From: JBCBUE01 sp039818285
GTDB taxonomy: Bacteria > Planctomycetota > Phycisphaerae > Phycisphaerales > Phycisphaeraceae
Length of the DNA stretch: 64,000 nt
Reading direction: 5' to 3'
NCBI GenBank assembly: GCA_039818285.1
Contig: JBCBUE010000004.1
Coordinates: forward strand, 1-64,000
Shown here piece by piece: positions 27,982 through 36,294 of this stretch. The position numbers and the translations under genes are program-made. Position 1 is the first letter of the stretch. Each line of letters begins with the position of its first letter. The notes under the pieces are model-generated. The model saw only the letters and a program-made list of their open reading frames with translations. It searched no databases and was not told the DNA's origin.

Positions 27982-28766
27982 GACGCGGTCGTTCCGGCCT
28001 CGGCCGCGATCCGCTCCGCCGCGGCGCACACGTCTCGGCGAAGCGCCGCGACGTCGATGGACGCCAGGTCGCTCGCCAGCCCCACGACGCTGACCGCCGC
28101 CTCGATGCCGGACCGCCCCCGCACCGGCGCCGCGCACCCGCCGATCCCCGGCCGGTACGAGCCCGAGTCCATGCAAGTGCCCTCGGCCCGGCACGCCTCG
28201 ACCCGATCCCGCACGTCACCCGGCGATTGATTCGCAAACGCCGACGCCGGCCCCGCCTCGATCGCCGCTTCCACCCTCGCGTCGTCCAGCAGGCTCAGCA
28301 GCGCGCCCCCCGTCGCGCCCAGCACCACCGCGAACCGAGCCCCCGAGGCGCTTGCGACCACCATCCCGTCCGGCGGCTCGGCCCGCGCCAGCGTCATCGC
28401 CTCCCAACCCACGCGCACCGACAGCTTCGCGCTCAGCCCAAGCGACGCCGCGAGCTGATCGAGCGCTGGCCGCGCCGCGGCGCGGAGGTCGTCGTACGGC
28501 CGGACCGCCTCGACGTAAGGCAACAGCCCCACCGACAGCGAATAGCCGCCGGACCTCGTGCCGGTCCGCGCCACCCAGCGGTGCTGTTCGAGCGTGTTGA
28601 GGATGCGAAAGCAACTCGTCACCGCCACGCCCGCCGCCCGAGCCACCTGCTGGACCGAAGCGGCTGGACCTTCCCGCACCGCCTCCAGCACACGAATCGC
28701 CCGCGCCACCGCCGGCACACCCGCAGGCTGCATGTCGTCATTCATTTCTAATTCGGTTGAAATCAT
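27978..28766 (-). CDS. IclR family transcriptional regulator
   Basis: The product is about 262 residues. The N-terminal winged helix-turn-helix spans roughly residues 15-80 (AIRVLEAVREG, VQQVARAAGVAVTSCFRIL, HRWVARTG). The GAF-like effector domain of IclR proteins follows, with LSVRVGWEAM, GATGGALLSLL and YRPGIGGCAAPVRG. IclR members such as KdgR control uronate genes and respond to KDG-like acids, which fits the divergent uxaC and the co-transcribed uxuA. The start may be ATG 28766 or ATG 28745; neither has a good ribosome site. The frame is open far upstream, but only as antisense of uxaC. Confidence 0.88.
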   Translation of the reverse strand: MISTELEMNDDMQPAGVPAVARAIRVLEAVREGPAASVQQVARAAGVAVTSCFRILNTLEQHRWVARTGTRSGGYSLSVGLLPYVEAVRPYDDLRAAARPALDQLAASLGLSAKLSVRVGWEAMTLARAEPPDGMVVASASGARFAVVLGATGGALLSLLDDARVEAAIEAGPASAFANQSPGDVRDRVEACRAEGTCMDSGSYRPGIGGCAAPVRGRSGIEAAVSVVGLASDLASIDVAALRRDVCAAAERIAAEAGTTAS

Positions 28767-28785
28767 TTCTATTATGAAATACTCT
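28757..28785. promoter_or_regulatory. shared control region of the divergent IclR-uxuA and uxaC operons
   Basis: This A+T-rich stretch lies between the two starts. GAAATCATTTC (28759-28769) is an inverted repeat with 5-bp arms, and a second TTTC...GAAA pair follows (28766-28779). On the plus strand TTGAAA (28757-28762) and TACTCT (28780-28785) are 17 bp apart and could serve uxaC. The palindrome overlaps both promoters, as expected for an IclR/KdgR-like operator. Confidence 0.5.
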
Positions 28786-28796
28786 ACCGCTGACGC

Positions 28797-30308
28797 ATGT
28801 CCTCTGCAAGCTCCAGCTCGCTCACGATCCCGTCGCTCGACACGGCACGTCGCGGACAGACCGTGCCCGGTCCCGCCGACGCCGACTGGCTCCTGCCCTC
28901 GCCCCTCGCCCGGCGGCTCTACCACGACACGGCGGCCGACCTGCCCATCCTCGACGCCCACACTCACCTCGATGCACGCCGCCTGGCCGACGACGATCCT
29001 TTCGAGAACCTCGCCGACCTGTGGATCGCCAGCGACCCCTACAAGCACCGCGCCCTGCGCCTGCTCGGCGTCCCCGAACAGGACATCACCGGCCCGGCCT
29101 CCCCCCGGGATCGCTTCAACCGCTGGGCCGCCGCCAGCCCCTTGCTGCTCGGCAACCCCCTGCACCACTGGAACGCGCTCGACCTCCACCGAGCCTTCGG
29201 CATCACCACGCCGCTCGCCCCCGACACCGCCGACGCCGTCTGGTCCGCCACCGCCGAAGCGCTCGCTCGACCCACCGGCGCCCCACGCGGCCTCGTGCAG
29301 ACCGGCCGCCCCACAACGCTCTGCACGTCCGATCGCTTGACCGACAACCTCGAGGCCCACGCACGCCTCGCCCGCCGACCCATCCCCCACGTCGTCGTTC
29401 GACCCTCGCTCCGCGCCGACGACCTGCTCGCCCTCGGCACCCCGGCCGGCCAAGCGTTCCTCGATCGTCTCGTCGATGCGTCCGGCCTATCCACCGACTC
29501 GTTCGACGAACTGACTTTCACGCTGAGCCAACGCCTCGACGCGTTCGGCGCCCTGGGCGCCACCGTCGCCGACCTCGGCCTCGACCGCCCCGCCAGCCTC
29601 AAGCCGCCGGCCCACCCGGATGAACCGGCCGAGCTGTTCGAGCGCTGGCGCCGCGACGCGAGCCCCGACGCGAGGCTCGACGCCCCGGCCCTCGCTCGGC
29701 TCCATGGCGGGCTGGTGCGCTGGCTCGCCGCCGAGGTCAGTGCCCGCGGCTGGTCGTTGCTCCTGCACCTCGGCGCCCTGCGCAACACCAGCACGCGACT
29801 CGCACGACTCGCCGGCCCCGCCGGTGGCTACGCCACCACCGATCGCCCGCTGCCTATCCACCGCGTCGCCCGCCTGCTCGACGACCTCGAACGCCACGAC
29901 GCGCTGCCGCGCACCGTGCTCTTCAACCTCAACCCCGCCGACAACCTCGCCCTCGCCACCCTCGCCGGGTCGTTCGCCCGCGACCACGAGCCCGGCCTGG
30001 TCTCTCTCGGCCCCGCCTGGTGGTTCAACGACCACCTCGACGGCATCGACCGCCAGCTCGACGCCACCGCCGCCCACGCCCTGCTCGCCGCCTTCCCCGG
30101 CATGGTCACCGACGCCCGCTCACTGCTCTCGATCCACCGCCACGAGTACTTCCGCCGCGCCCTGTGCCGATGGCTCGCCCGACGCGCCAACGCCGGCGAG
30201 CTCCCCAACGACGCCGACGCCCTCGCCCCGCTCCTGCGGCGCATGCTCGTCGACAACCCCGCTCGACTTCTCGGTCAATCTCAACCTCAAGCCGCCGCCC
30301 CACCGTGA
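28797..30308 (+). CDS. uxaC: glucuronate (uronate) isomerase
   Basis: The enzyme converts D-glucuronate to D-fructuronate, or D-galacturonate to D-tagaturonate, the first step of hexuronate catabolism. The 503 residues contain LPILDAHTHLDARRLADDD near the start (metal-binding His55 and His57), ENLADLWIASDPYKHRALR matching the UxaC substrate loop, RFNRWAAASPLLLGNPLHHW, and the C-terminal YFRRALCRWLARR. Length is close to the usual 465-500. The cytoplasmic amidohydrolase-fold protein diverges from the IclR regulator, and its stop overlaps the next start as GTGA. Assignment is good; preference for glucuronate is inferred from the neighbours uxuA and the mannonate oxidoreductase. Confidence 0.92.
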   Translation: MSSASSSSLTIPSLDTARRGQTVPGPADADWLLPSPLARRLYHDTAADLPILDAHTHLDARRLADDDPFENLADLWIASDPYKHRALRLLGVPEQDITGPASPRDRFNRWAAASPLLLGNPLHHWNALDLHRAFGITTPLAPDTADAVWSATAEALARPTGAPRGLVQTGRPTTLCTSDRLTDNLEAHARLARRPIPHVVVRPSLRADDLLALGTPAGQAFLDRLVDASGLSTDSFDELTFTLSQRLDAFGALGATVADLGLDRPASLKPPAHPDEPAELFERWRRDASPDARLDAPALARLHGGLVRWLAAEVSARGWSLLLHLGALRNTSTRLARLAGPAGGYATTDRPLPIHRVARLLDDLERHDALPRTVLFNLNPADNLALATLAGSFARDHEPGLVSLGPAWWFNDHLDGIDRQLDATAAHALLAAFPGMVTDARSLLSIHRHEYFRRALCRWLARRANAGELPNDADALAPLLRRMLVDNPARLLGQSQPQAAAPP

Positions 30309-31159
30309 ACACCACCCACACCACCCGCCAAACCTTCACCGATCGCGTCGCCGTCGTGACCGGCGCCGGCGGCACGCTGTGCTCGCCCATCGCGGCCGAC
30401 CTCGCCGCGCGTGGCGCCAAGGTCGCCCTGGTCGGCCGATCACGCGAACGCCTCGAGCCCGTCGCCGACGCCATCGCTCAGGCCGGCGGCCACGCGCTGG
30501 TCACCCCGGCCGACGTGACCGACCCCGATCAGCTCGCCGCCGCTCGCGACGCCATCGAACGACACCTGGGCCCCTGCTCGCTGCTCGTCAACGGCGCCGG
30601 CGGCAACCAAGCCAGCGCGGTCACGCAGCCCACCCGCTTCGACCCCGCCGAGCTCAACGACGACGTCGGCGGATTCTTCAACCTCGACCTCGACGCCTTC
30701 GGCGACGTGCTCACCGCCAACACCATGGGCACCGTCCTGCCCTGCCGCGTCTTCGGCCGCGACCTCGTCAAGACAGGCCGCGGCGCGGTCCTGAACTTCA
30801 CCTCCATGAACGCCTATCGCCCGCTCACGCGCGTCGCCGCCTACGCCATGGCCAAGGCCGCCATCGCCAACTTCACCCAGTGGCTCGCCGTCTACCTCGC
30901 CCCAGCCAACGTCCGCGTCAACGCCATCGCGCCAGGCTTCTTCGTCAACGACCGCAGCCGACGCATCCTCTACACCGACACCGGCGACCTCGCGCCCCGC
31001 GGCGAGCAGGTCATGGCCCACACGCCCCTCGGCCGGTTCGGCCGGGCCGAAGAACTCCTCGGCTGCGCCCGCTGGCTGCTCGACGACGACCAGTCCGCCT
31101 TCGTCACCGGCCAGACGGTCCCCGTCGATGGCGGCTTCCTCGCGTCCGCCGGCGTTTGA
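30305..31159 (+). CDS. SDR oxidoreductase, probable D-mannonate oxidoreductase (fructuronate reductase, UxuB type)
   Basis: This is a short-chain dehydrogenase of 284 residues. The NAD(P)-binding motif is VVTGAGGTLCSPIA, unusual in having TLC where most SDRs have GIG, a variant known from mannonate oxidoreductases of the B. subtilis UxuB kind. Catalytic Ser and the Tyr-x-x-x-Lys pair lie in NFTSMNAY and YAMAKAA. The C-terminus has HTPLGRFGRAEELLGCARWLL. It should reduce D-fructuronate to D-mannonate, linking uxaC to uxuA. GTG 30305 overlaps the uxaC stop, and the longer open frame upstream lies inside uxaC. Other sugar-acid SDR activities are possible. Confidence 0.84.
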   Translation: MNTTHTTRQTFTDRVAVVTGAGGTLCSPIAADLAARGAKVALVGRSRERLEPVADAIAQAGGHALVTPADVTDPDQLAAARDAIERHLGPCSLLVNGAGGNQASAVTQPTRFDPAELNDDVGGFFNLDLDAFGDVLTANTMGTVLPCRVFGRDLVKTGRGAVLNFTSMNAYRPLTRVAAYAMAKAAIANFTQWLAVYLAPANVRVNAIAPGFFVNDRSRRILYTDTGDLAPRGEQVMAHTPLGRFGRAEELLGCARWLLDDDQSAFVTGQTVPVDGGFLASAGV

Positions 31160-31195
31160 CCCCATGCTCTCCCGAGACACCCCACGAGCAACCCG

Positions 31196-32641
31196 GTGAA
31201 CCAGCCCGACGCCGCCATCCCGACCATCCACCCCTCGATCGATCGACCCGGCCGACCGCACGACCGCTTCGTGCCGCTGCTCGAAGCGCAGGGCTACCGC
31301 CCGATCGGTCGGCTGGCCCCCCGCGCGGCTCGCGCGATCGACGACTCGCCGTGGTCGATCGGCTGCGAGACGTGCGATCGCGGCTACGTCGACTTCGATC
31401 AGGTCGGGCCACACCTCGGCGAGATCGGCGCCAAGGCCGTGCGCTTGCAGGCCGGCTGGGCGCGTTGCGAGCCGAGGGCCGACGGCGTCTACGACTGGGC
31501 TTGGCTGGACAAGATCGTTGACGCGTGCGTCATGCAACGCGTGCGCCCCTGGCTCGAGGTCGGCTACGGCAACCCCGCCTACCCCGACGGCGGCGGCATC
31601 GGCCTGGCGATGGGTATCCCCACCGGCGACCGCGCGATCACCGCGTGGGACGCCTGGGTCGCCGCGCTCGTGAAGCGTTACGCCGACCGCGTCGACACCT
31701 GGTCCATCTGGAACGAGCCCGACCACGGCCCCGACCTCGACGCCGTCACCTACGCCGATTTCTACGCCCGCACGGCCCGAATCATCCGCGCCGCTCAACC
31801 CGGCGCGACGCTCATGGGCCTCTCCCTCGCCGGCGCCAACGCCTACGCCGAGGCCTTCCTGCGTCGACTCGACGAGCGCGGTGAGGCCGACCTGCTCCAG
31901 CGGCTCGTCTACCACTTCTACCCCCACAACCCCGATGCGTCGTTCGACCGAGTCGACGGGCTGCGCGACCTGTTGCAGCGCTACGCGCCTCACGCCGAGG
32001 TCTATCAAGGCGAAACCGGCGCGCCCTCGCAGACGACCGCGTTCCTGGCGATGCGTCAACACGAATGGTCAGAACGCAAGCAAGCCGTCTGGAACCTCCG
32101 CCGGCTGCTCGCCCACCACGCCCGCGGCATCGCGATGAACCTGTTCCAGCTCGCCGACATGCACTACGAGAAGCGCGACGGCGCCCTCCATCAAGGCCAC
32201 AACACCAAAGGCCAGCTCGCCACCCGGCCCGACCTCACCGTCCTGCATCGCAAGGCATCGTTCGCGATGGCGCAGCACGTCTTCTCGACGATCGACGGCC
32301 GATACCCGCTGACGGCGCTGGAGCCGCTGCACGACCGCGATAACAAAACGACCGGCCGCGTCCCGTGGCAGCAATACGCATGGACACCGCACGGCGGCGA
32401 ACGGCCCGACCTCGTGTCATGGTGGAACGCCAGCGACGCCCCCACGCTCACGACCTACGGCCTGTGGCGTGTCGCCGGACTAGCGCCCGTGCCCTTCGCC
32501 AACCCCGTGCTGCTCGACTGGCTGAGCGGCACGGCCTTCGAGCCGCCCCGCACCGGCGCCGCGCTGTGGCGCGAGCTTCCCCTAAGCGACGCCCCGTTCG
32601 CGCTCATCGAACGCGAAAGCCTGCCCCTGCAACAAGACTGA
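31196..32641 (+). CDS. GH39-like clan GH-A glycoside hydrolase, no signal peptide
   Basis: The product has 481 residues with a TIM-barrel pattern. Glu174 in WSIWNEPDHGP is the probable acid/base, and Glu273 in VYQGETGAPSQT the probable nucleophile, 99 residues later as expected for retaining clan GH-A enzymes. IGAKAVRLQAGWARCEP and WLEVGYGNPAYPDGGG line the early strands. There is no secretion signal, so it probably cleaves imported oligosaccharides. The start is GTG 31196, 36 bp after the SDR gene. It probably releases the uronate or a sugar attached to it for the neighbouring pathway. GH39 is my best guess. Confidence 0.72.
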   Translation: MNQPDAAIPTIHPSIDRPGRPHDRFVPLLEAQGYRPIGRLAPRAARAIDDSPWSIGCETCDRGYVDFDQVGPHLGEIGAKAVRLQAGWARCEPRADGVYDWAWLDKIVDACVMQRVRPWLEVGYGNPAYPDGGGIGLAMGIPTGDRAITAWDAWVAALVKRYADRVDTWSIWNEPDHGPDLDAVTYADFYARTARIIRAAQPGATLMGLSLAGANAYAEAFLRRLDERGEADLLQRLVYHFYPHNPDASFDRVDGLRDLLQRYAPHAEVYQGETGAPSQTTAFLAMRQHEWSERKQAVWNLRRLLAHHARGIAMNLFQLADMHYEKRDGALHQGHNTKGQLATRPDLTVLHRKASFAMAQHVFSTIDGRYPLTALEPLHDRDNKTTGRVPWQQYAWTPHGGERPDLVSWWNASDAPTLTTYGLWRVAGLAPVPFANPVLLDWLSGTAFEPPRTGAALWRELPLSDAPFALIERESLPLQQD

Positions 32642-32656
32642 CACCCGAGAACCGCC

Positions 32657-33376
32657 ATGTCCGACCTGATGAACACACGCCGGCTCGCCGAGGCACGCGA
32701 GGCCCCCAACGACTTCGAGCTCGCGTTGCCGATCGCCGAGCTCTGCGCCCGCTACGAGAAGCTCTACACCGGCGCGGTGAACGACGTGCTCCGCGAGCTG
32801 TGCCTGCCGCACCAGGCCTTGCCCACCGAGATCGCGCCGCTGCGTGACGACATGGTCGTGTGCGGCGAGGCGTTCACCGTCCGCGCCGTGGCCGACCCGA
32901 CCATGGCCGGCGAGCTCGAGACGCGCGTCGAGATGCTCGACCGCGTCCGCCCGCACCACGTCTGCGTCTGGAACGCCAACGGCGAACGCGTCGCCAGCCA
33001 CTGGGGCGGTGTGATGACCCGCGCCTCCATGAAACGCGGCTGCCGCGGCGCCATCATCGACGGCGGCATCCGCGACACCCGCGACATCCTCGATCAGCGG
33101 TTCCCCATCTGGTACCGCTACCGCACCTCGACCGGCGCCCTCTCGCACACCAAGATCGACGCATACCAAGTCCCCATCGTTGTTCAGGGCGTCATCATCA
33201 AGCCCGACGACATCGTCATGGCCGACCTCGACGGCGCCCTGGTCATCCCCCGCAAGATCGCCGTCGCGGTCCTCGAGCGGGCCGAGCAGATCGAGCGCAA
33301 CGAGGGCGAGATCAAGGAGTGGGTCAACGCCGGCCTCAGCGCCGCGGAGATCTCCGACCGCGGCGGCTATTTCTGA
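32657..33376 (+). CDS. RraA-like / HMG-aldolase family protein
   Basis: The product has 239 residues. It shows the family signature GGVMTRASMKRGCRGAIIDG followed by GIRDTRD, in which Arg139 and Asp140 match the catalytic Arg-Asp of class II 4-hydroxy-4-methyl-2-oxoglutarate aldolases. The fold is shared with the RNase E inhibitor RraA, but its place in a uronate operon, 15 bp after a hydrolase gene, argues for a metabolic aldolase or decarboxylase acting on a 2-keto acid. Cleavage of a 2-keto-3-deoxy acid is a reasonable idea and is unproven. It is cytoplasmic and the family usually forms trimers or hexamers. Confidence 0.83.
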   Translation: MSDLMNTRRLAEAREAPNDFELALPIAELCARYEKLYTGAVNDVLRELCLPHQALPTEIAPLRDDMVVCGEAFTVRAVADPTMAGELETRVEMLDRVRPHHVCVWNANGERVASHWGGVMTRASMKRGCRGAIIDGGIRDTRDILDQRFPIWYRYRTSTGALSHTKIDAYQVPIVVQGVIIKPDDIVMADLDGALVIPRKIAVAVLERAEQIERNEGEIKEWVNAGLSAAEISDRGGYF

Positions 33377-33498
33377 CCAGGCGCCTCGCCCGCCCGGACG
33401 CGCCGAGTGCCGTTCGTAGCGATCGCCGACATGGCCTTCGACACGACTCGCGCAGATTCTTCGAGGCGTTCGCACCACGGAGCGATAGACTCGGCCGG

Positions 33499-34809
33499 AT
33501 GCAAGACGTCGATGTATTGGTGGTAGGCGGCGGTCCGGCGGGCGTGCCCGCGGCGGTTCAGGCGGCGCGCGCCGGCGCCAGCGTCGCGCTCGTGGAGTTC
33601 CACGGCCAGCTCGGCGGGGCCACGACCACCGGGGGGATCTTCTCGGTCTCCCTGTTCGGCGGCTTCGGCCGGCAGGTGATCGCGGGCATCGGCTGGGAAC
33701 TGGTCGAAGCCTCGCGCGAGCTCGACGGCGCGGCCCGACCGTTCGACCCGACCAAGCGCGGCGCCGGCCCACGCCCGGGGCAGACCTGCTACGTCAACCC
33801 GTACCTCTACGCCGCCGTTGCCGAGCAGGCCGTGATCGACGCGGGCGTCGACCTGCGCTACCACGTCGCCCCGTCGGACGCACGATGGATGTCGGACGAC
33901 GGCACGTTTCACGTTGAATTACAAGGCAAGAACCAACGCGCAACGATCCGATGCCGCGAGCTGATCGACTGCACGGGCGGGGCCGAGGTCGTCGGGATGC
34001 TGGGCTTGCCGCGCGTGTTGGGCGACGAGGCCGACGGGCGGTGCCAGCCCGGCACCCTCGCGTTCGAGGTCGGTGGCTTCGACGCCGACGCGGCCGACCC
34101 GCGCGAGATCGAGGCCCGCTACCAAGCCGCACTCGACGACGGCACGCTGCTCCCCGGCGACTACTACTTCGCCGACAAGTCCGGCGAAGCCATCGCGCGC
34201 ACCCTCCGTCGCGGCGCCCTCAACGCCATGCACGTGCCGAACGCCGACGACACCACCAGCGACGCTCAGACCGCCGCCAACATCGCCGGTCGCGCCGCCA
34301 TGCTCCGCCTCCTGCGATTCGTCCGAGGCCTGACCGGCGGCGAAGGCGCCACCATCCGCTACGCCCGGCAAGACACCGCCATCCGCGAGACCCGTCGCAT
34401 CGTTGGCGAAACCACCGTGACCGAATCGGACTACCTCAGCGGCCGCGTCTTCCCCGACGCGATCGGCTACTCGATGTGGTTCGTCGATATCCACACGGAC
34501 GACACCGTCGAGAGGCGTTTCCTCGACGAAGGCGTCAAGCCAACCATCCCCCTCTCCGCGATGGTGCCCCGGGGCTCGCGCCACCTCCTGGCCCCCGGCC
34601 GATCGATCAGCGCCGACTACGCGGCGTTGAGCGCTCTGCGCGTGCAGGCGTCGTGCATGGCGATGGGCCAGGCCGCCGGCGCCGCGGCCGCGTTGGGCGT
34701 CGCCCTGGGTCGCCCGTCCCGCGATGTCCCCTATCCCCAACTGCGGGCTCTCCTGGAGGACCACGGGGCGATCCTCCCGCCCGTGCCCGAGCCCGCTGCC
34801 GTGGGGTGA
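33499..34809 (+). CDS. FAD-dependent oxidoreductase (FAD_oxidored-like)
   Basis: The product has 436 residues. The FAD dinucleotide motif VLVVGGGPAGVPAAV is at 6-20, followed by HGQLGGATTTGGI, typical of the PF12831-like family that is common in Planctomycetota near sugar genes. The C-terminus has GRSISADYAALSALRVQ, which closes the FAD site. There is no signal peptide. The open frame extends upstream through the RraA gene, but ATG 33499 is the only start in front of the FAD motif. The substrate is unknown; oxidation of a sugar or sugar acid is likely from the context. It ends the plus-strand uronate operon, 122 bp after the RraA-like gene. Confidence 0.83.
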   Translation: MQDVDVLVVGGGPAGVPAAVQAARAGASVALVEFHGQLGGATTTGGIFSVSLFGGFGRQVIAGIGWELVEASRELDGAARPFDPTKRGAGPRPGQTCYVNPYLYAAVAEQAVIDAGVDLRYHVAPSDARWMSDDGTFHVELQGKNQRATIRCRELIDCTGGAEVVGMLGLPRVLGDEADGRCQPGTLAFEVGGFDADAADPREIEARYQAALDDGTLLPGDYYFADKSGEAIARTLRRGALNAMHVPNADDTTSDAQTAANIAGRAAMLRLLRFVRGLTGGEGATIRYARQDTAIRETRRIVGETTVTESDYLSGRVFPDAIGYSMWFVDIHTDDTVERRFLDEGVKPTIPLSAMVPRGSRHLLAPGRSISADYAALSALRVQASCMAMGQAAGAAAALGVALGRPSRDVPYPQLRALLEDHGAILPPVPEPAAVG

Positions 34810-35031
34810 TCCTGCCAGTCGGCCCGGGCCGTCGCGGAACCCATGCTGACGCCAAAAATAGACCACTGGTTCATGCCGCATCGCGCTAGATTCTGTCACT
34901 AGCGATCGCTCAGAATTTCGCCTGAGCGCAATAAATTCACTTAAATTACTTTTTTGAAGTATTTTATAATTTAATTAAGACATTTTCACGTACCTAACAA
35001 ATCACCGACGCAGCCTGCGTGGCGGATAGGG
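34810..35031. other. A+T-rich intergenic region before the GntR-type regulator
   Basis: No gene. It contains ACCACTGGT at 34862-34870, the core of a possible third GntR site. A hairpin, CGCTCAG/CTGAGCG with an 8-nt loop (34907-34928), may end the preceding operon. A very A+T-rich block with a perfect TATAAT at 34965-34970 follows, but I see no matching -35 box for it. Confidence 0.5.
34858..34874. promoter_or_regulatory. possible distal GntR operator
   Basis: ATAGACCACTGGTTCAT shares the central ACCACTGGT with the strong operator at 35042-35058, whose centre is 184 bp away. Such spacing could allow DNA looping. The outer positions do not match, so it is only a candidate. Confidence 0.35.
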
Positions 35032-35076
35032 TTGACAGTGCTTGTACCACTGGTACAATTAAGTCCACTGGTATGG
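35032..35076 (+). promoter_or_regulatory. sigma-70 promoter with two GntR-type operator sites
   Basis: TTGACA (35032-35037) and TACAAT (35054-35059) are 16 bp apart. The perfect inverted repeat TTGTACCACTGGTACAA (35042-35058) fills the spacer and the -10 box. A weaker copy, TAAGTCCACTGGTATGG (35060-35076), shares the core CCACTGGTA, lies 18 bp further by centres, and covers the start codon. Transcription would begin near 35066, only about 7 nt before ATG 35073. Binding by the gene's own product would block transcription directly. Confidence 0.75.
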
Positions 35077-36278
35077 ATATCGCCACTTCACCCTCTACCG
35101 CCCCTCCATCGACGAGCACCCTCCGCGGCCTGCGCGGCGTGCCCGGTCGCCAGCTCGGGCCTCGGCTTGCCGAACTAATCCGCTCGGGCCGGCTCGGCGC
35201 GGGCGAGGTCTTCCCGTCCGAGCGACAGCTCTCGTCCGAACTCCAGCTCTCTCGCGGCACCGTCCGCAAGGCCTTGGCCGCCCTCGAGAGCGAGGGCCTG
35301 CTGTCCAACGGCGGCCAGGGCCGGATCCGACAGGTCAACGCCCCCCGCTCGGCCACGTCGATCATGTCCCGCACGGTCGTCATCGTCGGCTTCGACCGCA
35401 TGCCCAACGAACGCCTCGCCAGCGAGACCGGCTGGGAGACCTACGCCCAGTTCACCGCCTCCTCGAAGCTGCAGGCACTCGGCTGGCACTGCCTGACCAT
35501 CAACCCCGACGAGGCCACGCCCGCGCAGATCGAGATGCTCGGCCAGGACCGACCGGCCGGCGTTCTGTTCTCACGCCCGCTCAAGACCACCGCCACGCGC
35601 CAGATGCTCGAACGTTTCGAGTCGCTCGGTCTAACCATCGCGGCCTACGGCGCGCCGGAAGAACAGAGCCTGAGTCACTGCGATCGCGTCTTCCACGATC
35701 ACGCCGCGGGGGCCGCCGCCCTCACGCGTTGGCTCGTCGACCGGGGCTGTCGCCGCGTCCTGCCCTTCTGGCGATTCCCCGAACGGTTCGACTGGGTTGA
35801 TCATCGCGAGGCCGGCTATCGCGAGGCCATGGTCGAAGCCGGCTTAACTCCGCTCGAACCGGTGCGCACGCCCGACCTCAGGCTCAAGTGCGACGGCGAA
35901 CCGTTCGACGACATGGTCCGCCTGCAGATGGGCTTCCTGTACGGCCCGCTGCTCGGCGACGAACCGATCGACGCGTTGATGTGCGCCAATGACCTGCACG
36001 CCGTCGAGGCCGCCGAGGCCGTCCGCCGGCTCGGCAAGGAGCCGGGCAAGGACGTGCTGATCGTCGGGTACGACAACACCTGGCAACGCGACGCGCGCAA
36101 CCCCGATCGCGAAGAGCCGCCCGCGGCCACGATCGATAAGCAGAACGACAAGGTCGGTGTCGCCCTGGCCGACCTGCTCTACGACCGCATCCAGGGCCGA
36201 TTGCCTCAGGAGCCGCAGCAGCGTGCCGCGGCGTTCTCGCTCATCACGTCGACCGTCTCGGCGACCCCGTCTCTCTAA
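35073..36278 (+). CDS. GntR-type DNA-binding / LacI-type sugar-binding hybrid repressor
   Basis: The product has 401 residues from ATG 35073. Residues about 20-90 form a GntR winged helix (RLAELIRSGRLGAGEVFPSE, RQLSSELQLSRGTVRKALA, ALESEGLLS). A LacI/periplasmic-binding-protein-like domain follows, with TVVIVGFDRMPNE, PAGVLFSR, DALMCANDLHAVEAAEA and VLIVGYDNT, as in AraR-type regulators. The gene is autoregulated to judge from the palindrome inside its promoter. No ribosome site is visible and the leader would be very short. It heads a unit of PEP-CTERM, two prepilin-like proteins and a hydrolase, so the ligand is probably a sugar freed by that system. Confidence 0.9.
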   Translation: MDIATSPSTAPPSTSTLRGLRGVPGRQLGPRLAELIRSGRLGAGEVFPSERQLSSELQLSRGTVRKALAALESEGLLSNGGQGRIRQVNAPRSATSIMSRTVVIVGFDRMPNERLASETGWETYAQFTASSKLQALGWHCLTINPDEATPAQIEMLGQDRPAGVLFSRPLKTTATRQMLERFESLGLTIAAYGAPEEQSLSHCDRVFHDHAAGAAALTRWLVDRGCRRVLPFWRFPERFDWVDHREAGYREAMVEAGLTPLEPVRTPDLRLKCDGEPFDDMVRLQMGFLYGPLLGDEPIDALMCANDLHAVEAAEAVRRLGKEPGKDVLIVGYDNTWQRDARNPDREEPPAATIDKQNDKVGVALADLLYDRIQGRLPQEPQQRAAAFSLITSTVSATPSL

Positions 36279-36294
36279 CTCCTAGGAGGATGTC

